A stretch of 64,000 bases of DNA from Syntrophaceae bacterium UBA6087 (GTDB lineage Bacteria; Desulfobacterota; Desulfomonilia; UBA1062), in contig DIXF01000011.1 of NCBI GenBank assembly GCA_002448235.1, positions 124,001 through 188,000 of the forward strand, in the 5' to 3' direction. Of this stretch, positions 41,509 through 50,605 are shown piece by piece. The translations under genes and the position numbers were made by a program. The notes under the pieces were generated by a model that searched no databases, was not told the origin of the DNA, and saw nothing but the letters and a program-made list of their open reading frames with translations. Numbering within the stretch: the first letter of the stretch is position 1; each line of letters opens with the position of its first letter.

Positions 41509-42468
41509 ATGGAAACACCACTGTATACAGCCAAAGAATTTGCCTCTCTGCTCGGGATTTCTAAGGCTGCGCTGCTGAAGATGGAAGCGGACGGGACGCT
41601 GCCCCAGCCCCGGATGGAAGACGGGATGCGGGTATATATCCCCCATCAGATACCGGTGTATCTTCAGGCCCTCGGGAAGCCGTCGCTCGTTTCCACCAAG
41701 AAGAGACAGATTTTCCTGAACTTCAAAGGGGGAACCGGGAAGACAAGCGTCTCGGCCTTCTATGCCTTCAGACTCGCCCAGCTCGGCATGAATGTGCTCA
41801 TGATCGACCTCGACCCCCAGGGACACCTTACCCAGTGCCTCGGAATCGATCACAGCTCGTTCGATGCCACGCTTTACAATGTCCTCATAGAGCGGACCGA
41901 GATTCATGACGTCATTCTCAATACCAAAATGGAGAACCTGAAGCTCATTCCCGCAAACCTCGACCTCTCGCCCGTCGAGCTTTCTTTAACCTCCATGAAC
42001 GCCCGCGAGCTCCGATTGAAGAAGAGCCTGGCGCTCGTCCAGGATGATTACGACATCGTTATCATGGATGCCTCCCCTTCGATCGGGCTTCTGAATCTCA
42101 ACGGCATTCTGGCGAGCAACGAGCTCTTTGTGCCGGTGCTGGCGGATTTCCTCTCGTATCACGGACTCAAAATACTTTTTGAGACGCTCACTACCATAGA
42201 GGATGACTTCGACTTCCTGCTGGACAACATCTATATCTTCCTGAACCATTTCAATGCGTCCCACAACATCTGCCTGAGGGCAAAGGAGGCTTTGGAAAAG
42301 CACTACAGCGGATATCTCATGAAGACCATCATCAGGCAGGATACGAAGATCGCCGAGGCTGCGAGCATGGGGATGCCCATCCATCAATACGCGCCGAACA
42401 ATCGCGGTGCATCGGATATCGACTCGTTTATCAAAGAAATTTTTCCCAACCTGCCGATTGCCTTTTGA
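41509..42468 (+). CDS. ParA-like ATPase with N-terminal MerR-type helix-turn-helix
   Basis: A 319-residue fusion. Residues 1-60 resemble a MerR/excisionase helix-turn-helix (YTAKEFASLLGISKAALLKMEADGTLP, shown across two motifs). Residues 65-319 form a ParA/Soj ATPase with deviant Walker A KGGTGKTS, LMIDLDPQGHLT and IIMDASPSIG. Such fusions are found in ParA proteins that bind DNA themselves. No parB, parS array or replication origin is nearby. With HEAT and coiled-coil neighbours, a role in placing a protein complex in the cell is more likely than chromosome partition, which is inference. It has AAAGGA 8 nt upstream of the ATG and is 1 nt after the HEAT gene. Confidence 0.88.
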   Translation: METPLYTAKEFASLLGISKAALLKMEADGTLPQPRMEDGMRVYIPHQIPVYLQALGKPSLVSTKKRQIFLNFKGGTGKTSVSAFYAFRLAQLGMNVLMIDLDPQGHLTQCLGIDHSSFDATLYNVLIERTEIHDVILNTKMENLKLIPANLDLSPVELSLTSMNARELRLKKSLALVQDDYDIVIMDASPSIGLLNLNGILASNELFVPVLADFLSYHGLKILFETLTTIEDDFDFLLDNIYIFLNHFNASHNICLRAKEALEKHYSGYLMKTIIRQDTKIAEAASMGMPIHQYAPNNRGASDIDSFIKEIFPNLPIAF

Positions 42469-42565
42469 GGAGATTTATGATTAATTTGTTGCGTACACCA
42501 CGTAGCGACCATAATGAAAATGACCGTTAAAGATGCGGCTAGAATGACCTGAGGAGAAAACGCGT

Positions 42566-43516
42566 ATGAAAGACGGTTTCGATAGAAGCGTTGCTGAAAA
42601 AATGCCAAAAATACAGAAGAAACGGCCTAACAGGCCGTGGAACGTCGATCCTGTGCTCCTGAAGGCTCAGGAAGAAGAGAAGGCTTCGGCGCTGGAGACC
42701 TCCGCTGCCAAGGCAGAGGCAGTATCTCCTGCCGTGGAAGAGAGCCTGGAAACCGTTTCGGAAACCAAGAGGGAAGAAAAGCCCGGGGTCGTGGCAGAAG
42801 CCCTTGTGGAAGAGAAACAGGAGACCGTTCGCGACGTGGTTGCCGAAACAAGTCAGGAAGCAGCCTCTGCAGCCGTGTTTGAGCCCAAGGGCAAGGCAAA
42901 GGCCGAGCCCGTCCTGCACAGCGTTGCCCTTCAGAAGAACGAGACCATTGTAAAGGCCGTCGAGACCATCAAGGAGCTCAACTCCGATTTCACCCAGATG
43001 ATCTTCGAGAAAAAGGCTATCCAGCAGCAGCTGGCAAAGAGTTCATCCGCCGTCGAAGAGGTTGCGCGGGAAAACGCCCAGCTCAAAGAGAGTATCATGG
43101 AGATAGAGAAGGGCGCCCTCGACAACACCCTGATCGAGAGGGAGATCGATTTCCTGAACGAGCAGCTCGAAGATGCCGACCTCTACATCCGGAACATGGT
43201 CGGCCTTCTGGAAGAAAAGACACAGACCTTGGAGCAGGAAACTGTCCGGCGCACGGAGATAGAGGGCCGTTTCGGCAAGCTCAATAAAGAGATTCATGAA
43301 AAGGCCAAGATGGATGTAAAGGTATCCATCCTGGAGCGTGACCTTTCCATCAGCAACACCAGGGTATACGAGCTTGAGTCGAAGCTTGATGAGGAATACC
43401 AGAAGCGTGAGCCCCTCGAGCAGGAAATCGTCGAGCTCAAGAATGCCCTTGACCGCGTGTACTCCTCTCTTGCCCATATTCGGCTGAAAGCCAAACGAGA
43501 GGTGTATGGATCCTGA
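42566..43516 (+). CDS. Coiled-coil protein of unknown function
   Basis: A 316-residue protein. Residues 1-30 are basic (KMPKIQKKRPNRPW), residues 30-115 are low-complexity Ala/Glu/Val-rich and probably disordered, and residues 120-305 form a long coiled coil with heptad leucines (LEQETVRRTEIEGRFGKLNKE is one part). There is no signal peptide, membrane span or enzymatic motif. AGGAG lies upstream of the ATG. Such proteins often link or position ParA-type complexes. Its 3' end overlaps the next small coiled-coil gene by 11 bp, so the two products are probably made together. Confidence 0.75.
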   Translation: MKDGFDRSVAEKMPKIQKKRPNRPWNVDPVLLKAQEEEKASALETSAAKAEAVSPAVEESLETVSETKREEKPGVVAEALVEEKQETVRDVVAETSQEAASAAVFEPKGKAKAEPVLHSVALQKNETIVKAVETIKELNSDFTQMIFEKKAIQQQLAKSSSAVEEVARENAQLKESIMEIEKGALDNTLIEREIDFLNEQLEDADLYIRNMVGLLEEKTQTLEQETVRRTEIEGRFGKLNKEIHEKAKMDVKVSILERDLSISNTRVYELESKLDEEYQKREPLEQEIVELKNALDRVYSSLAHIRLKAKREVYGS

Positions 43517-43745
43517 TACCTCGAAAAAGGTGAGCGATCTCCTCAATCTTATGGAGGACATCTCATCCGACGTCGATGCCAAGTCAGGGCTCGCATCGCT
43601 GTCCGAAAGGATCAAAACCCTGGAGAACGAGATTGCAGAGCTGAACCGGAGGTTCGATCAGTTCGAGCAGATGTATCTGGAGAAGCACCGGCAGATCAAA
43701 TCACTGAAAGAGGACCTGCTCACCCTTATCTCCGACCGTCCCTAA
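43506..43745 (+). CDS. Small coiled-coil protein
   Basis: A 79-residue acidic protein that is nearly all helix. Residues 20-75 have a clear heptad pattern (LSERIKTLENEIAELNRRFD, then QFEQMYLEKHRQIKSL). The ATG lies in the end of the preceding coiled-coil gene, with GAGGTG 3 nt upstream. It is the last gene of the HEAT/ParA operon and converges on prsR. I recognise no family. Pairing with the larger coiled-coil protein is likely. Confidence 0.7.
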   Translation: MDPDTSKKVSDLLNLMEDISSDVDAKSGLASLSERIKTLENEIAELNRRFDQFEQMYLEKHRQIKSLKEDLLTLISDRP

Positions 43746-43775
43746 GGCAGGTGAGGGTTTCTCGCCTCACGCACG

Positions 43776-45131
43776 CTACTTCTGAATCTGGATGTCGTGT
43801 TTTTTCAGGAGATCATGCAGGGTGGGCCTGCTGATGTCGAGCTCATGCGCAGTGCGGGTGATGTTGTAGTTGTTGCGGGCAAGGGCCACGCTGATCGCGG
43901 TTATTTCCGCGTCGTCCCGCAGCTGCTTGAGGGTCTTGGTTTCCTGGCCGGATGCCTGCAGGTCGATATCATGCGGTTCGATATAATCACCTTCAGCCAT
44001 GACTACGCCCCGGCGTATCCTGTTCTGCATCTCGCGGACGTTTCCCGGCCAGTCATAGCTCGTAATCGCATCCATTGCCTCTGAACTGAATCCCTTGAAT
44101 CTCGGACCGATCTCCTGGGAATAGGTCTCGAGAAAATACTTCGCCAGGACAGGGATATCTTCAGGGCGTTCTTTGAGCGCCGGCACCGTCAGAGGCACGA
44201 CGTTGAGCCGGTAGTAAAGGTCTTCCCGAAAAAGATTCTCTTTGACCGCCTGCGTGAGATCGACATTCGTGATCGCGATAACCCGGGCATCCACCCTGAT
44301 GAGGTCTTTGCCGCCGATCCTCTCGATGGTCCCCTCCTGGAGGAATCTCAAGAGCTTTACCTGGAGGAGAAGCGGGAGTTCTCCGATCTCGTCCAGAACC
44401 ACCGTGCCGTGCTGTGCCCTTTCCAGCTTGCCGATCTGGCGTGCGTGCGCGCCGGTGAACGAGCCTTTCTCATGTCCGAAGAGCTCGCTCTCCAGCAGAT
44501 TTTCGGGTATTGCCCCGCAATCTACTATGACGAAGGGCTTTCCTTCCCGCTCGCTCAAAGTGTGGACGGCCTGGGCAAGGCGCTCTTTTCCCGTTCCGCT
44601 CTGGCCCTGGATAAGGATCGGATAATCGGTTCGTGCGACGCGCTTTACCCGGTCGAGGAGGTCCATCATCGACCGGGAAACGGCGATCATGCCCTGAAAC
44701 TGGGCTTTTTCCGATATGACTTCCCTGAGCTCGGTTATATGCTGCTCGAGGTCGGAAAGGTAGCAGGCACGTTTCAGGACGATCTTGAGCTCTTCGATAT
44801 TCACCGGCTTCTGGTGATAATCATATGCCCCGAGGCCCACAGCCTGGGCAGCGATATCTTTCTGCGTATTGCCCGTAATGACGATGACTTTAATATTCTG
44901 GGGCATACGAACGATCTGTTCGAGAAGCTTGATCCCTTCCGTCGAGCCGTCCGGGTCGGGGGGGAGGCCCAGGTCCAGCAGTACGACAAGGGGAGGATTT
45001 TCCCGGATATGTCCAAGCGCATCAGGGGCATTCGCTGCAACGGAAACGTCATAGGCGTCGGCAAGCCCCCACTTCAGCTGTTTTGCCATGCTGGACTCAT
45101 CTTCTACGATCAGTATATGCTTCTTGCTCAT
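43776..45131 (-). CDS. prsR: Sigma54-dependent response regulator PrsR-like
   Basis: A 451-residue activator: receiver domain (residues 1-125; VEDESSMAKQLKW, phospho-acceptor in VVLLDLGLPPDPDG, VIVITGN, YDYHQKPV), AAA+ domain (Walker A GQSGTGKE, sigma54 loop GSFTGA, Walker B TVVLDEIGE) and a C-terminal Fis-type helix-turn-helix (NITRTAHELDISRPTLHDLL). The LDLGLPPDPDGSTEG stretch is typical of the PEP-CTERM-associated regulator PrsR. Note GSFTGA in place of GAFTGA. The change is conservative and leaves the key Phe and Thr. It follows prsK by 60 nt. No exosortase or exopolysaccharide genes are in the window. Confidence 0.9.
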   Translation of the reverse strand: MSKKHILIVEDESSMAKQLKWGLADAYDVSVAANAPDALGHIRENPPLVVLLDLGLPPDPDGSTEGIKLLEQIVRMPQNIKVIVITGNTQKDIAAQAVGLGAYDYHQKPVNIEELKIVLKRACYLSDLEQHITELREVISEKAQFQGMIAVSRSMMDLLDRVKRVARTDYPILIQGQSGTGKERLAQAVHTLSEREGKPFVIVDCGAIPENLLESELFGHEKGSFTGAHARQIGKLERAQHGTVVLDEIGELPLLLQVKLLRFLQEGTIERIGGKDLIRVDARVIAITNVDLTQAVKENLFREDLYYRLNVVPLTVPALKERPEDIPVLAKYFLETYSQEIGPRFKGFSSEAMDAITSYDWPGNVREMQNRIRRGVVMAEGDYIEPHDIDLQASGQETKTLKQLRDDAEITAISVALARNNYNITRTAHELDISRPTLHDLLKKHDIQIQK

Positions 45132-45191
45132 GTCAGTTCCCCAATCCGTTTTTCATCATCACCCGCGACATATATCTCTATCGGAAAAAGC

Positions 45192-47246
45192 TTACTCATC
45201 AGGAAACAAAATAGTAAAAAGGGAACCCTGGCCGAGATTGCTCTCTGCATTGATTGTCCCGCCCAGCTGTTCCACGAAATTTTTTACCTGCCAGAGGCCG
45301 AGCCCGGTACCGTTCTTCTTTGTCGTCTGAAAGGGCTTAAACATTCTTTCCCTCAGGAAGTCCTCGGTCATGCCCGTTCCGTTATCCATGATGGAAATAA
45401 AGGAATTCTGCCCGTTCCTGCCTGCATGGATATGGATCTTTCCGTTATGGGAAACCGATTCCGTGGCATTGATGATGATATTTTCCAGTACCCGCTCCAG
45501 CAGGTCCATATCTGATTTTATTTCCAGACCATTATCGATGGACACCTCGACAGGAATATCCTGTAGACGAGGCGAAAGCTTTGCGAGCAGCGCGTCGATG
45601 AATTTTTCCACGTGTATGGCTTCCCGGGAAAGCTCGCCTTTGGAGGGGACGGCGCCGAGACGGAACATGACCTTGTCGATACGGCCCAAAGTCTGTGTGA
45701 TCGTATCGAGCATGTCTTCGCGGAAATCCTTGTTGTCCATATGGTTGGGTGCGTTCTGCAGGATCAGGGAGAGGTTTCCGGCCGCGTTCTTCAGGTCATG
45801 GAGGACATATGAAGACATGCGGTTGAAGGTATCGAGTTCCTTGTTCGCGGCCAACTCCTGGGCGAAACGGGCACTCATCAGCGCCGCACTCGATTGCGAG
45901 GCGATGGCCGTGAGAAGGTCTATGTCGTCACGGCCGTAAGGCGTGCCGGGGTTTTCCTTTCCCACTGCGATAAATCCTATGAGTTTACTCTCGACCGTCA
46001 TTGATACGGCGAGCTCGATCTTGTTTCTATCCAGAAAAGACTGATCCGCCGTAACCGTTTCCCACATACGGTCTCCCGGGCCGTTTGGGGTTTTCCGCAG
46101 GAAAAACGGGTTTCCCAGCAGGTATCCTATCAATGCCTCTTTTTCCGAAATCTGTTTGTGCAGGAGTTGTGAGGGGAATGCATAGCAGCACCGGAATCCG
46201 GCCCCATCCTTGAGCCAGACGGAAAGTTCGCTGATATACATACTGTCGAGGATTACCTGGGACGTGACATGGATGATCTGCTTTTCATTGAACGCGATGG
46301 AGAGATAGCCGCTCAACTCGCCCCATTCCTTGCGATAGTCGTACTTGTTTGCAAAGAAATGGGTGTTGATGAAGAATTTAAGACGAGCCTTTGCGTCTTT
46401 CGACACGAGGAAAAAGGCGAGAACAAAAAGAACCATGAACACGAAGAATCCCATGCCCACGAATGAGAATTGGATGCCTAAGCTCTGTACCCCCAGGATT
46501 ACGAGGCCCATGCCGAGGAGATAGGCGCCGATGATGAGGAAGGAGGCTGAGTGATAGACGATATACCTCGATACGAAGATATCCATCTCAAAAAGCCTGA
46601 ACCGGATGGAGAAAAAGATAACGAAGATCATGCCCACGAGATGTATCAGGGAATAGAGAATGAGCATCTCTTCGCTTGCCGTCATTGTACTCAGGCGGCG
46701 AACGGCCATGAGCACAAACGCTACTCCCAATGCAATGATGCCCAGTGCGGGAAATTTGAGTATTCTTCTCTGCTCATCTGTGCTGGACCTGAGGATATTT
46801 TCCATTATCCAGATAAAGACAACTGCAGTGATAAGGATAAATACCGACTGCAGCTGTACTATCCATCCTAAATGGATGCCGCCGACAATTGCCCACGAAA
46901 GAACATGCTCGGGAAGATAAGCAACGAGAGCCGCGTAGAGGATGCAGAAAAAGGAAAGCAGATACTGTCCCCAGCCGATGAGCGCTCTGTTTTTAGAAAG
47001 CCCTTTCTCCATTAATACGACGGACAGGAGAAAGGCTGCGGAACCGGAAACCTCGAAAACCGATGCAATCCGTAAAAATATCAGTTGCTCCGTGAAAGAA
47101 AAGAGAGCGTAGGCGGTTTCGGTGAAAGAGAGGAACAGGAGGCCGATTGCAATGGTCCGTCCATATCTTGCCCCGCTCCTGGCAAGAATGATCACGCCAC
47201 CAACAAGACTTATCAGCGCAGGCACTGAGAATATCAATAATTCCAT
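45192..47246 (-). CDS. prsK: Sensor histidine kinase PrsK-like
   Basis: A 684-residue membrane kinase. The N-terminal third has about eight to nine hydrophobic spans (residues 1-290), followed by a GAF-like domain (about 310-465) and a kinase core with H box SSYVLHDLKNAAGNL, N box ENIIINATESV, G1 MDNGTGM and G2 GTGLGLWQVKNF. The HDLKN box and the many-span N terminus match PrsK of the PEP-CTERM/exosortase A systems. It is the presumed partner of PrsR just downstream. The signal is unknown. There is no ribosome binding site before ATG 47246. Confidence 0.9.
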   Translation of the reverse strand: MELLIFSVPALISLVGGVIILARSGARYGRTIAIGLLFLSFTETAYALFSFTEQLIFLRIASVFEVSGSAAFLLSVVLMEKGLSKNRALIGWGQYLLSFFCILYAALVAYLPEHVLSWAIVGGIHLGWIVQLQSVFILITAVVFIWIMENILRSSTDEQRRILKFPALGIIALGVAFVLMAVRRLSTMTASEEMLILYSLIHLVGMIFVIFFSIRFRLFEMDIFVSRYIVYHSASFLIIGAYLLGMGLVILGVQSLGIQFSFVGMGFFVFMVLFVLAFFLVSKDAKARLKFFINTHFFANKYDYRKEWGELSGYLSIAFNEKQIIHVTSQVILDSMYISELSVWLKDGAGFRCCYAFPSQLLHKQISEKEALIGYLLGNPFFLRKTPNGPGDRMWETVTADQSFLDRNKIELAVSMTVESKLIGFIAVGKENPGTPYGRDDIDLLTAIASQSSAALMSARFAQELAANKELDTFNRMSSYVLHDLKNAAGNLSLILQNAPNHMDNKDFREDMLDTITQTLGRIDKVMFRLGAVPSKGELSREAIHVEKFIDALLAKLSPRLQDIPVEVSIDNGLEIKSDMDLLERVLENIIINATESVSHNGKIHIHAGRNGQNSFISIMDNGTGMTEDFLRERMFKPFQTTKKNGTGLGLWQVKNFVEQLGGTINAESNLGQGSLFTILFPDE

Positions 47247-47268
47247 AAGATAGCCGTTTAATTTTATT

Positions 47269-47297
47269 TTTATATCATGCAGGAGGCATGCTGTCGA
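47269..47297 (-). promoter_or_regulatory. Predicted promoter of prsK with an inverted repeat in the spacer
   Basis: On the minus strand, -35 TCGACA (47292-47297), a 17-bp spacer and -10 TATAAA (47269-47274). The spacer contains CATGC, 5 nt, GCATG (47276-47290), a perfect inverted repeat placed where a repressor would block polymerase. Confidence 0.5.
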
Positions 47298-47519
47298 GAT
47301 ACTTTACAGTGCCTCCTCTGTGCATGAATCATATATTTTGTCGGAAAAAGGAAGGAAAATCATAAAGATAATTACAGTGCCGGATATCAGCACCATACAG
47401 GGATATGTTCCTTCAGGCGACCGGGACAACTATAGTCTGAGCGGGCCTTCTCGGGAGCGGTCTGCTCGGGCTTGCAGGTTTCCGCAGAAAGAAAGACGAA
47501 CGGATCCAGTGTCATTATC
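47298..47519. other. Intergenic stretch between prsK promoter and the surface-protein gene
   Basis: I see no gene or convincing terminator in these 222 bases. Confidence 0.4.
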
Positions 47520-50156
47520 CTACAGGGGCCTGCCGATCTGGAGCACGAGGATCGGCCCTTCCTCGTCCAGGTAGTCCGGTTGGTCCACTGGCCAGGCAAC
47601 CCCCATTTTGAAGGCCGAAAAAGTGCCCCAGGCGATCTCCATCGAGGTGATGAGCTCGAAACCGGCTCCTGCCAGGAGCTGATCCCCGGTTATTTTCTCC
47701 GAGCATAAGCCTGCGTCGATAAAAGTCCCTAAGGAAAGATTGTGTAAGAAGAGCGGCAGCGTCTTATGCCCCATCTGAAGATCTGCGAGAGGGTAGTATA
47801 CTTCAACGCTTGCAGCGAAGGCCTGCTCAGCTTCCAGTATGTTCGGGGCGAACCCGCGTATGGGGAAGAGCCGCGAGGCCCTCCGGGTAAAGTACCCTTC
47901 GCCGGTATCCCCTCCCACCCTGAATGTCCCGTGCCCCGGCTCGGTCTCTCCCCAGGTTTTCCCTGCCTGGATATGGGAGGCGACAATAATGTCGGAGCCG
48001 TAAACGAAGCGCACGGTGCCGAAAAGCGATGTGCGTCCTCCGGAAAAAAACTCGGCCGTCAGGCTCGGGGTGATGGACGGGAAAGGTTTGCCGGCTGTAA
48101 TTCCGCCCCACAACTCACTTTCGGTCGATCCTCCGGACTCAAGCGGTTCGTAGGTGAGCCTGTTGAGGTATATGGAAAGACCTGCAAGGTCTGAAGGCCT
48201 GTACGAGACGGATGCTTCATTCCTCGATTCTTCCGTCTTCGGAGAGTTTTCCGGATCGTAGGAAAGCGGGTACCGGGTATACCCGAGGCCGATATCCTTT
48301 ATGCCGGTGCTTGCCTGAAACGAGAGATAATCGAGGTCAAAGGAATACCGGAATCCGGCCCTTACGGAGTAATCATTGCTCACGTCCCTGCCCCAGGTGA
48401 CCAGCCCTGCCTGAACATCCGACGGGCCCAGGTAGAGATCGGGCGCCACGAAATCAGGCACGATGCTCGGCCAGGGGGAGTAGGGCTGTGGCCCGGGCCG
48501 GGACGGCAGTTCCCCGCCAAGGAGATCCCCTGCGGTATGCTGCGGGGCTATCACCTCGCCGCACCCATTCCCGGATGAGACGGGAGGGGAGGGAAGATCG
48601 GACGGGGTTTCTTTTTCCTGCAGCATGCCGTGAGGCGGTTCATTTCCGGGAAGTCCAGGATAAGGCATCTCTTCCCGAAAGCGTTCCACGAGCCATCCGG
48701 AATTCTTCAGGCACAGGTACGAATCGTTTCTGGGAAGCATCGCCCCGAGTTCTGCTGCGGTCACCTGTGACATGTCAGCCGCGTGTATCTGGAAGGTACC
48801 TGATATATCGGATGCAAAAACAAGGTCTTCACCATTCCACCAGGGGTCGAGCTCGATGCCTGGAGAAGCGGTGACTCTCTTCCATCCGGTGTCATATATC
48901 CAGATATCCCAGTTTCCACCGGTGTTTACGGATACTGCTATCCGGCCTCGGCCGTCTGCGACCGGGCCTGACAATTGGAGGGCTCCGGGAGGGGCCGGGA
49001 TCGTTTCCCCGGTCTTTACCCTCGAGAGAGGCGGCTTGTCTTCCACATGAAGATATACCAGACAGGGACTTGATCCCCTGCGGCTGACGGCAATACCGCC
49101 CGGGCCGGGATCCCATACATGGCCTCTGCTTGGATTGAGCACGATCCCTTTCCAGTGGCCTGTGACATGCAGGGCCGTTTCATTGAAATATTCCGACAGC
49201 CACAGGACACCGCCGGTATCTGCGAACCCGTACCTGCCGCGCTCCCGAAAGCCCATCCTTCCGGGATAGATCCCGGATGAGTTCCAGAAAACGAAAGGAT
49301 CGGGCCAGTAGCCCTCGATAACCTTTCCCGGTGCGGCGCTGCCTGCGGAGGATATCTCGCCGATATAGTCCCCCCAGAGCTTCGGCCAGGTTTTTCCAAA
49401 GGCTTTTTGGGCCTTGGTATCGATCTCGATGGGGATAACGCCGCTTCCGTGGCGAGAGAGGAAATCCATGATCTTTTCCCAGCCGAAACGGGAATCCAGC
49501 CAAGAAACAAAGGGGACGCCGTATATCCTGTAGCTGTAGTAGCCCGGCCACTTGTCCGGATGATTGCTCACGTCCGAGATGTCTTTGGGGATAGCGGTGG
49601 AAAACAGTGCGCGGCTGAACGGATCATCAACGGGAGATCCTGAGTATCGGGCATAGAGGACCTTGCTTACGCCCTCGGTGAGCCAGGGCGGCAGGATGAT
49701 ATTCGGGGAGACCACCTCGCCGAAGATGCGATGGGCAACTGAGGGCAGGCCCGACCGCATGGCGTAGATCCCCTGAATACAGAGTCCTTTGAAGTAAAAG
49801 TACAGCCACGGGTCCTTTTCCAGGTACCCGTCTTCGAGCACCCCGGGGGCCCGTAAAGGGATGCGGATTTCGCGGTGGGGGATCATCCGCACGAGCGGCT
49901 GCGGCCGGTCAAGCTCTGCATCGAGGATTACATGGAGGGGAACCGTTACCTTCAGTCCCTGCTCGTTCAGGAAAGAGAGGATCTCGGGGGTTTTCTGCCG
50001 GAGCTTCAGGCCGATCTTTTCCTCGCCTTCGGGATAATAGATCGAGATGCCGCTGCAATCAAGGCGCTCCAGGGCAGCTGCCCTGGAAAAAGTGACCAGG
50101 AGCAGAGACAGGGCCAGGAGTAAGACTCTGCCTGATAAGGGGTATCGTCTCGCCAT
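47520..50156 (-). CDS. Predicted surface protein: peptidase-like, beta-propeller and beta-barrel
   Basis: An 878-residue exported protein. The start at 50156 gives a classical signal peptide (ARRYPLSGR, hydrophobic VLLLALSLLLVTF, cleavage near SRAAA). An upstream GTG at 50192 overlapping the thioesterase stop is possible. Residues 20-260 resemble the gluzincin-like N-terminal part of TolB-type surface proteins (PPWLTEGVSKVLYA), but no HExxH zinc motif is present. Residues 270-530 show propeller-like repeats (DIWIYDTGWKRVTA, FASDISGTFQIHAAD). Residues 600-878 alternate in the manner of a BamA/surface-antigen barrel. It is therefore probably an outer-membrane protein with a non-catalytic peptidase-like domain. 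The role is unknown. Confidence 0.7.
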   Translation of the reverse strand: MARRYPLSGRVLLLALSLLLVTFSRAAALERLDCSGISIYYPEGEEKIGLKLRQKTPEILSFLNEQGLKVTVPLHVILDAELDRPQPLVRMIPHREIRIPLRAPGVLEDGYLEKDPWLYFYFKGLCIQGIYAMRSGLPSVAHRIFGEVVSPNIILPPWLTEGVSKVLYARYSGSPVDDPFSRALFSTAIPKDISDVSNHPDKWPGYYSYRIYGVPFVSWLDSRFGWEKIMDFLSRHGSGVIPIEIDTKAQKAFGKTWPKLWGDYIGEISSAGSAAPGKVIEGYWPDPFVFWNSSGIYPGRMGFRERGRYGFADTGGVLWLSEYFNETALHVTGHWKGIVLNPSRGHVWDPGPGGIAVSRRGSSPCLVYLHVEDKPPLSRVKTGETIPAPPGALQLSGPVADGRGRIAVSVNTGGNWDIWIYDTGWKRVTASPGIELDPWWNGEDLVFASDISGTFQIHAADMSQVTAAELGAMLPRNDSYLCLKNSGWLVERFREEMPYPGLPGNEPPHGMLQEKETPSDLPSPPVSSGNGCGEVIAPQHTAGDLLGGELPSRPGPQPYSPWPSIVPDFVAPDLYLGPSDVQAGLVTWGRDVSNDYSVRAGFRYSFDLDYLSFQASTGIKDIGLGYTRYPLSYDPENSPKTEESRNEASVSYRPSDLAGLSIYLNRLTYEPLESGGSTESELWGGITAGKPFPSITPSLTAEFFSGGRTSLFGTVRFVYGSDIIVASHIQAGKTWGETEPGHGTFRVGGDTGEGYFTRRASRLFPIRGFAPNILEAEQAFAASVEVYYPLADLQMGHKTLPLFLHNLSLGTFIDAGLCSEKITGDQLLAGAGFELITSMEIAWGTFSAFKMGVAWPVDQPDYLDEEGPILVLQIGRPL

Positions 50157-50188
50157 TCTTCTTTCTTCGGAAAAACTGCAGCGAAAGG

Positions 50189-50605
50189 TCACAGGATATT
50201 TTGATTTTTAATATACGCCACACCCTGAAACGCCGCGATGACCTCCCGGCTTTCATCCAGGACATTGACCGCATAGGTGCCGAGGCGCACGTTTCTGGAT
50301 ATCTCCACGGCCTCTGCCCGTAAGAGCTTTCCCTGCGCAGGTTTGATGTACGAGATGGTATTGCTGATGGATACCGCCACCTTGCCTCTGGTATGGGCTG
50401 CTGCGGCAAAAGCCAGGTCGGCCAGGGTGCACAGGAGACCGCCATGGACGAGCCCTATCCCGTTCAGATGCTTGTCCTCGATCCGGACAACGGCAACGGC
50501 ACGTCCGTCTTCAGCCTCGATGAGCTCTATGCCGCAGAGCTCGGCAAAGGCGTCTTGTGCAAAATATTTCTTCAGGACTCCTATGGCGACGCCTTTATCC
50601 TTCAC
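50189..50605 (-). CDS. Hotdog-fold thioesterase (PaaI-like)
   Basis: A 138-residue acyl-CoA thioesterase of the 4HBT/PaaI type. The hotdog helix and catalytic neighbourhood are visible in GIGLVHGGLLCTLADLAFAAA, with SISNTISYIKPA as the following strand. The likely start is GTG 50605, which overlaps the end of fdhD by 11 bp. A TTG ten codons upstream is the alternative. The substrate is unknown. Its coupling to fdhD has no obvious biochemical meaning and may just reflect a shared transcript. Confidence 0.85.
   Translation of the reverse strand: MKDKGVAIGVLKKYFAQDAFAELCGIELIEAEDGRAVAVVRIEDKHLNGIGLVHGGLLCTLADLAFAAAAHTRGKVAVSISNTISYIKPAQGKLLRAEAVEISRNVRLGTYAVNVLDESREVIAAFQGVAYIKNQNIL

Noticed and set aside
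42477..42530. A 17-codon frame with GGAG upstream between the ParA and coiled-coil genes
   Set aside because: It is too short to support, and it has no hairpin or codon run typical of a leader peptide.
43751..43770. GTGAGG/CCTCAC stem between the converging coiled-coil and prsR genes as a terminator
   Set aside because: The stem is only 6 bp and there is no T tract on either strand.
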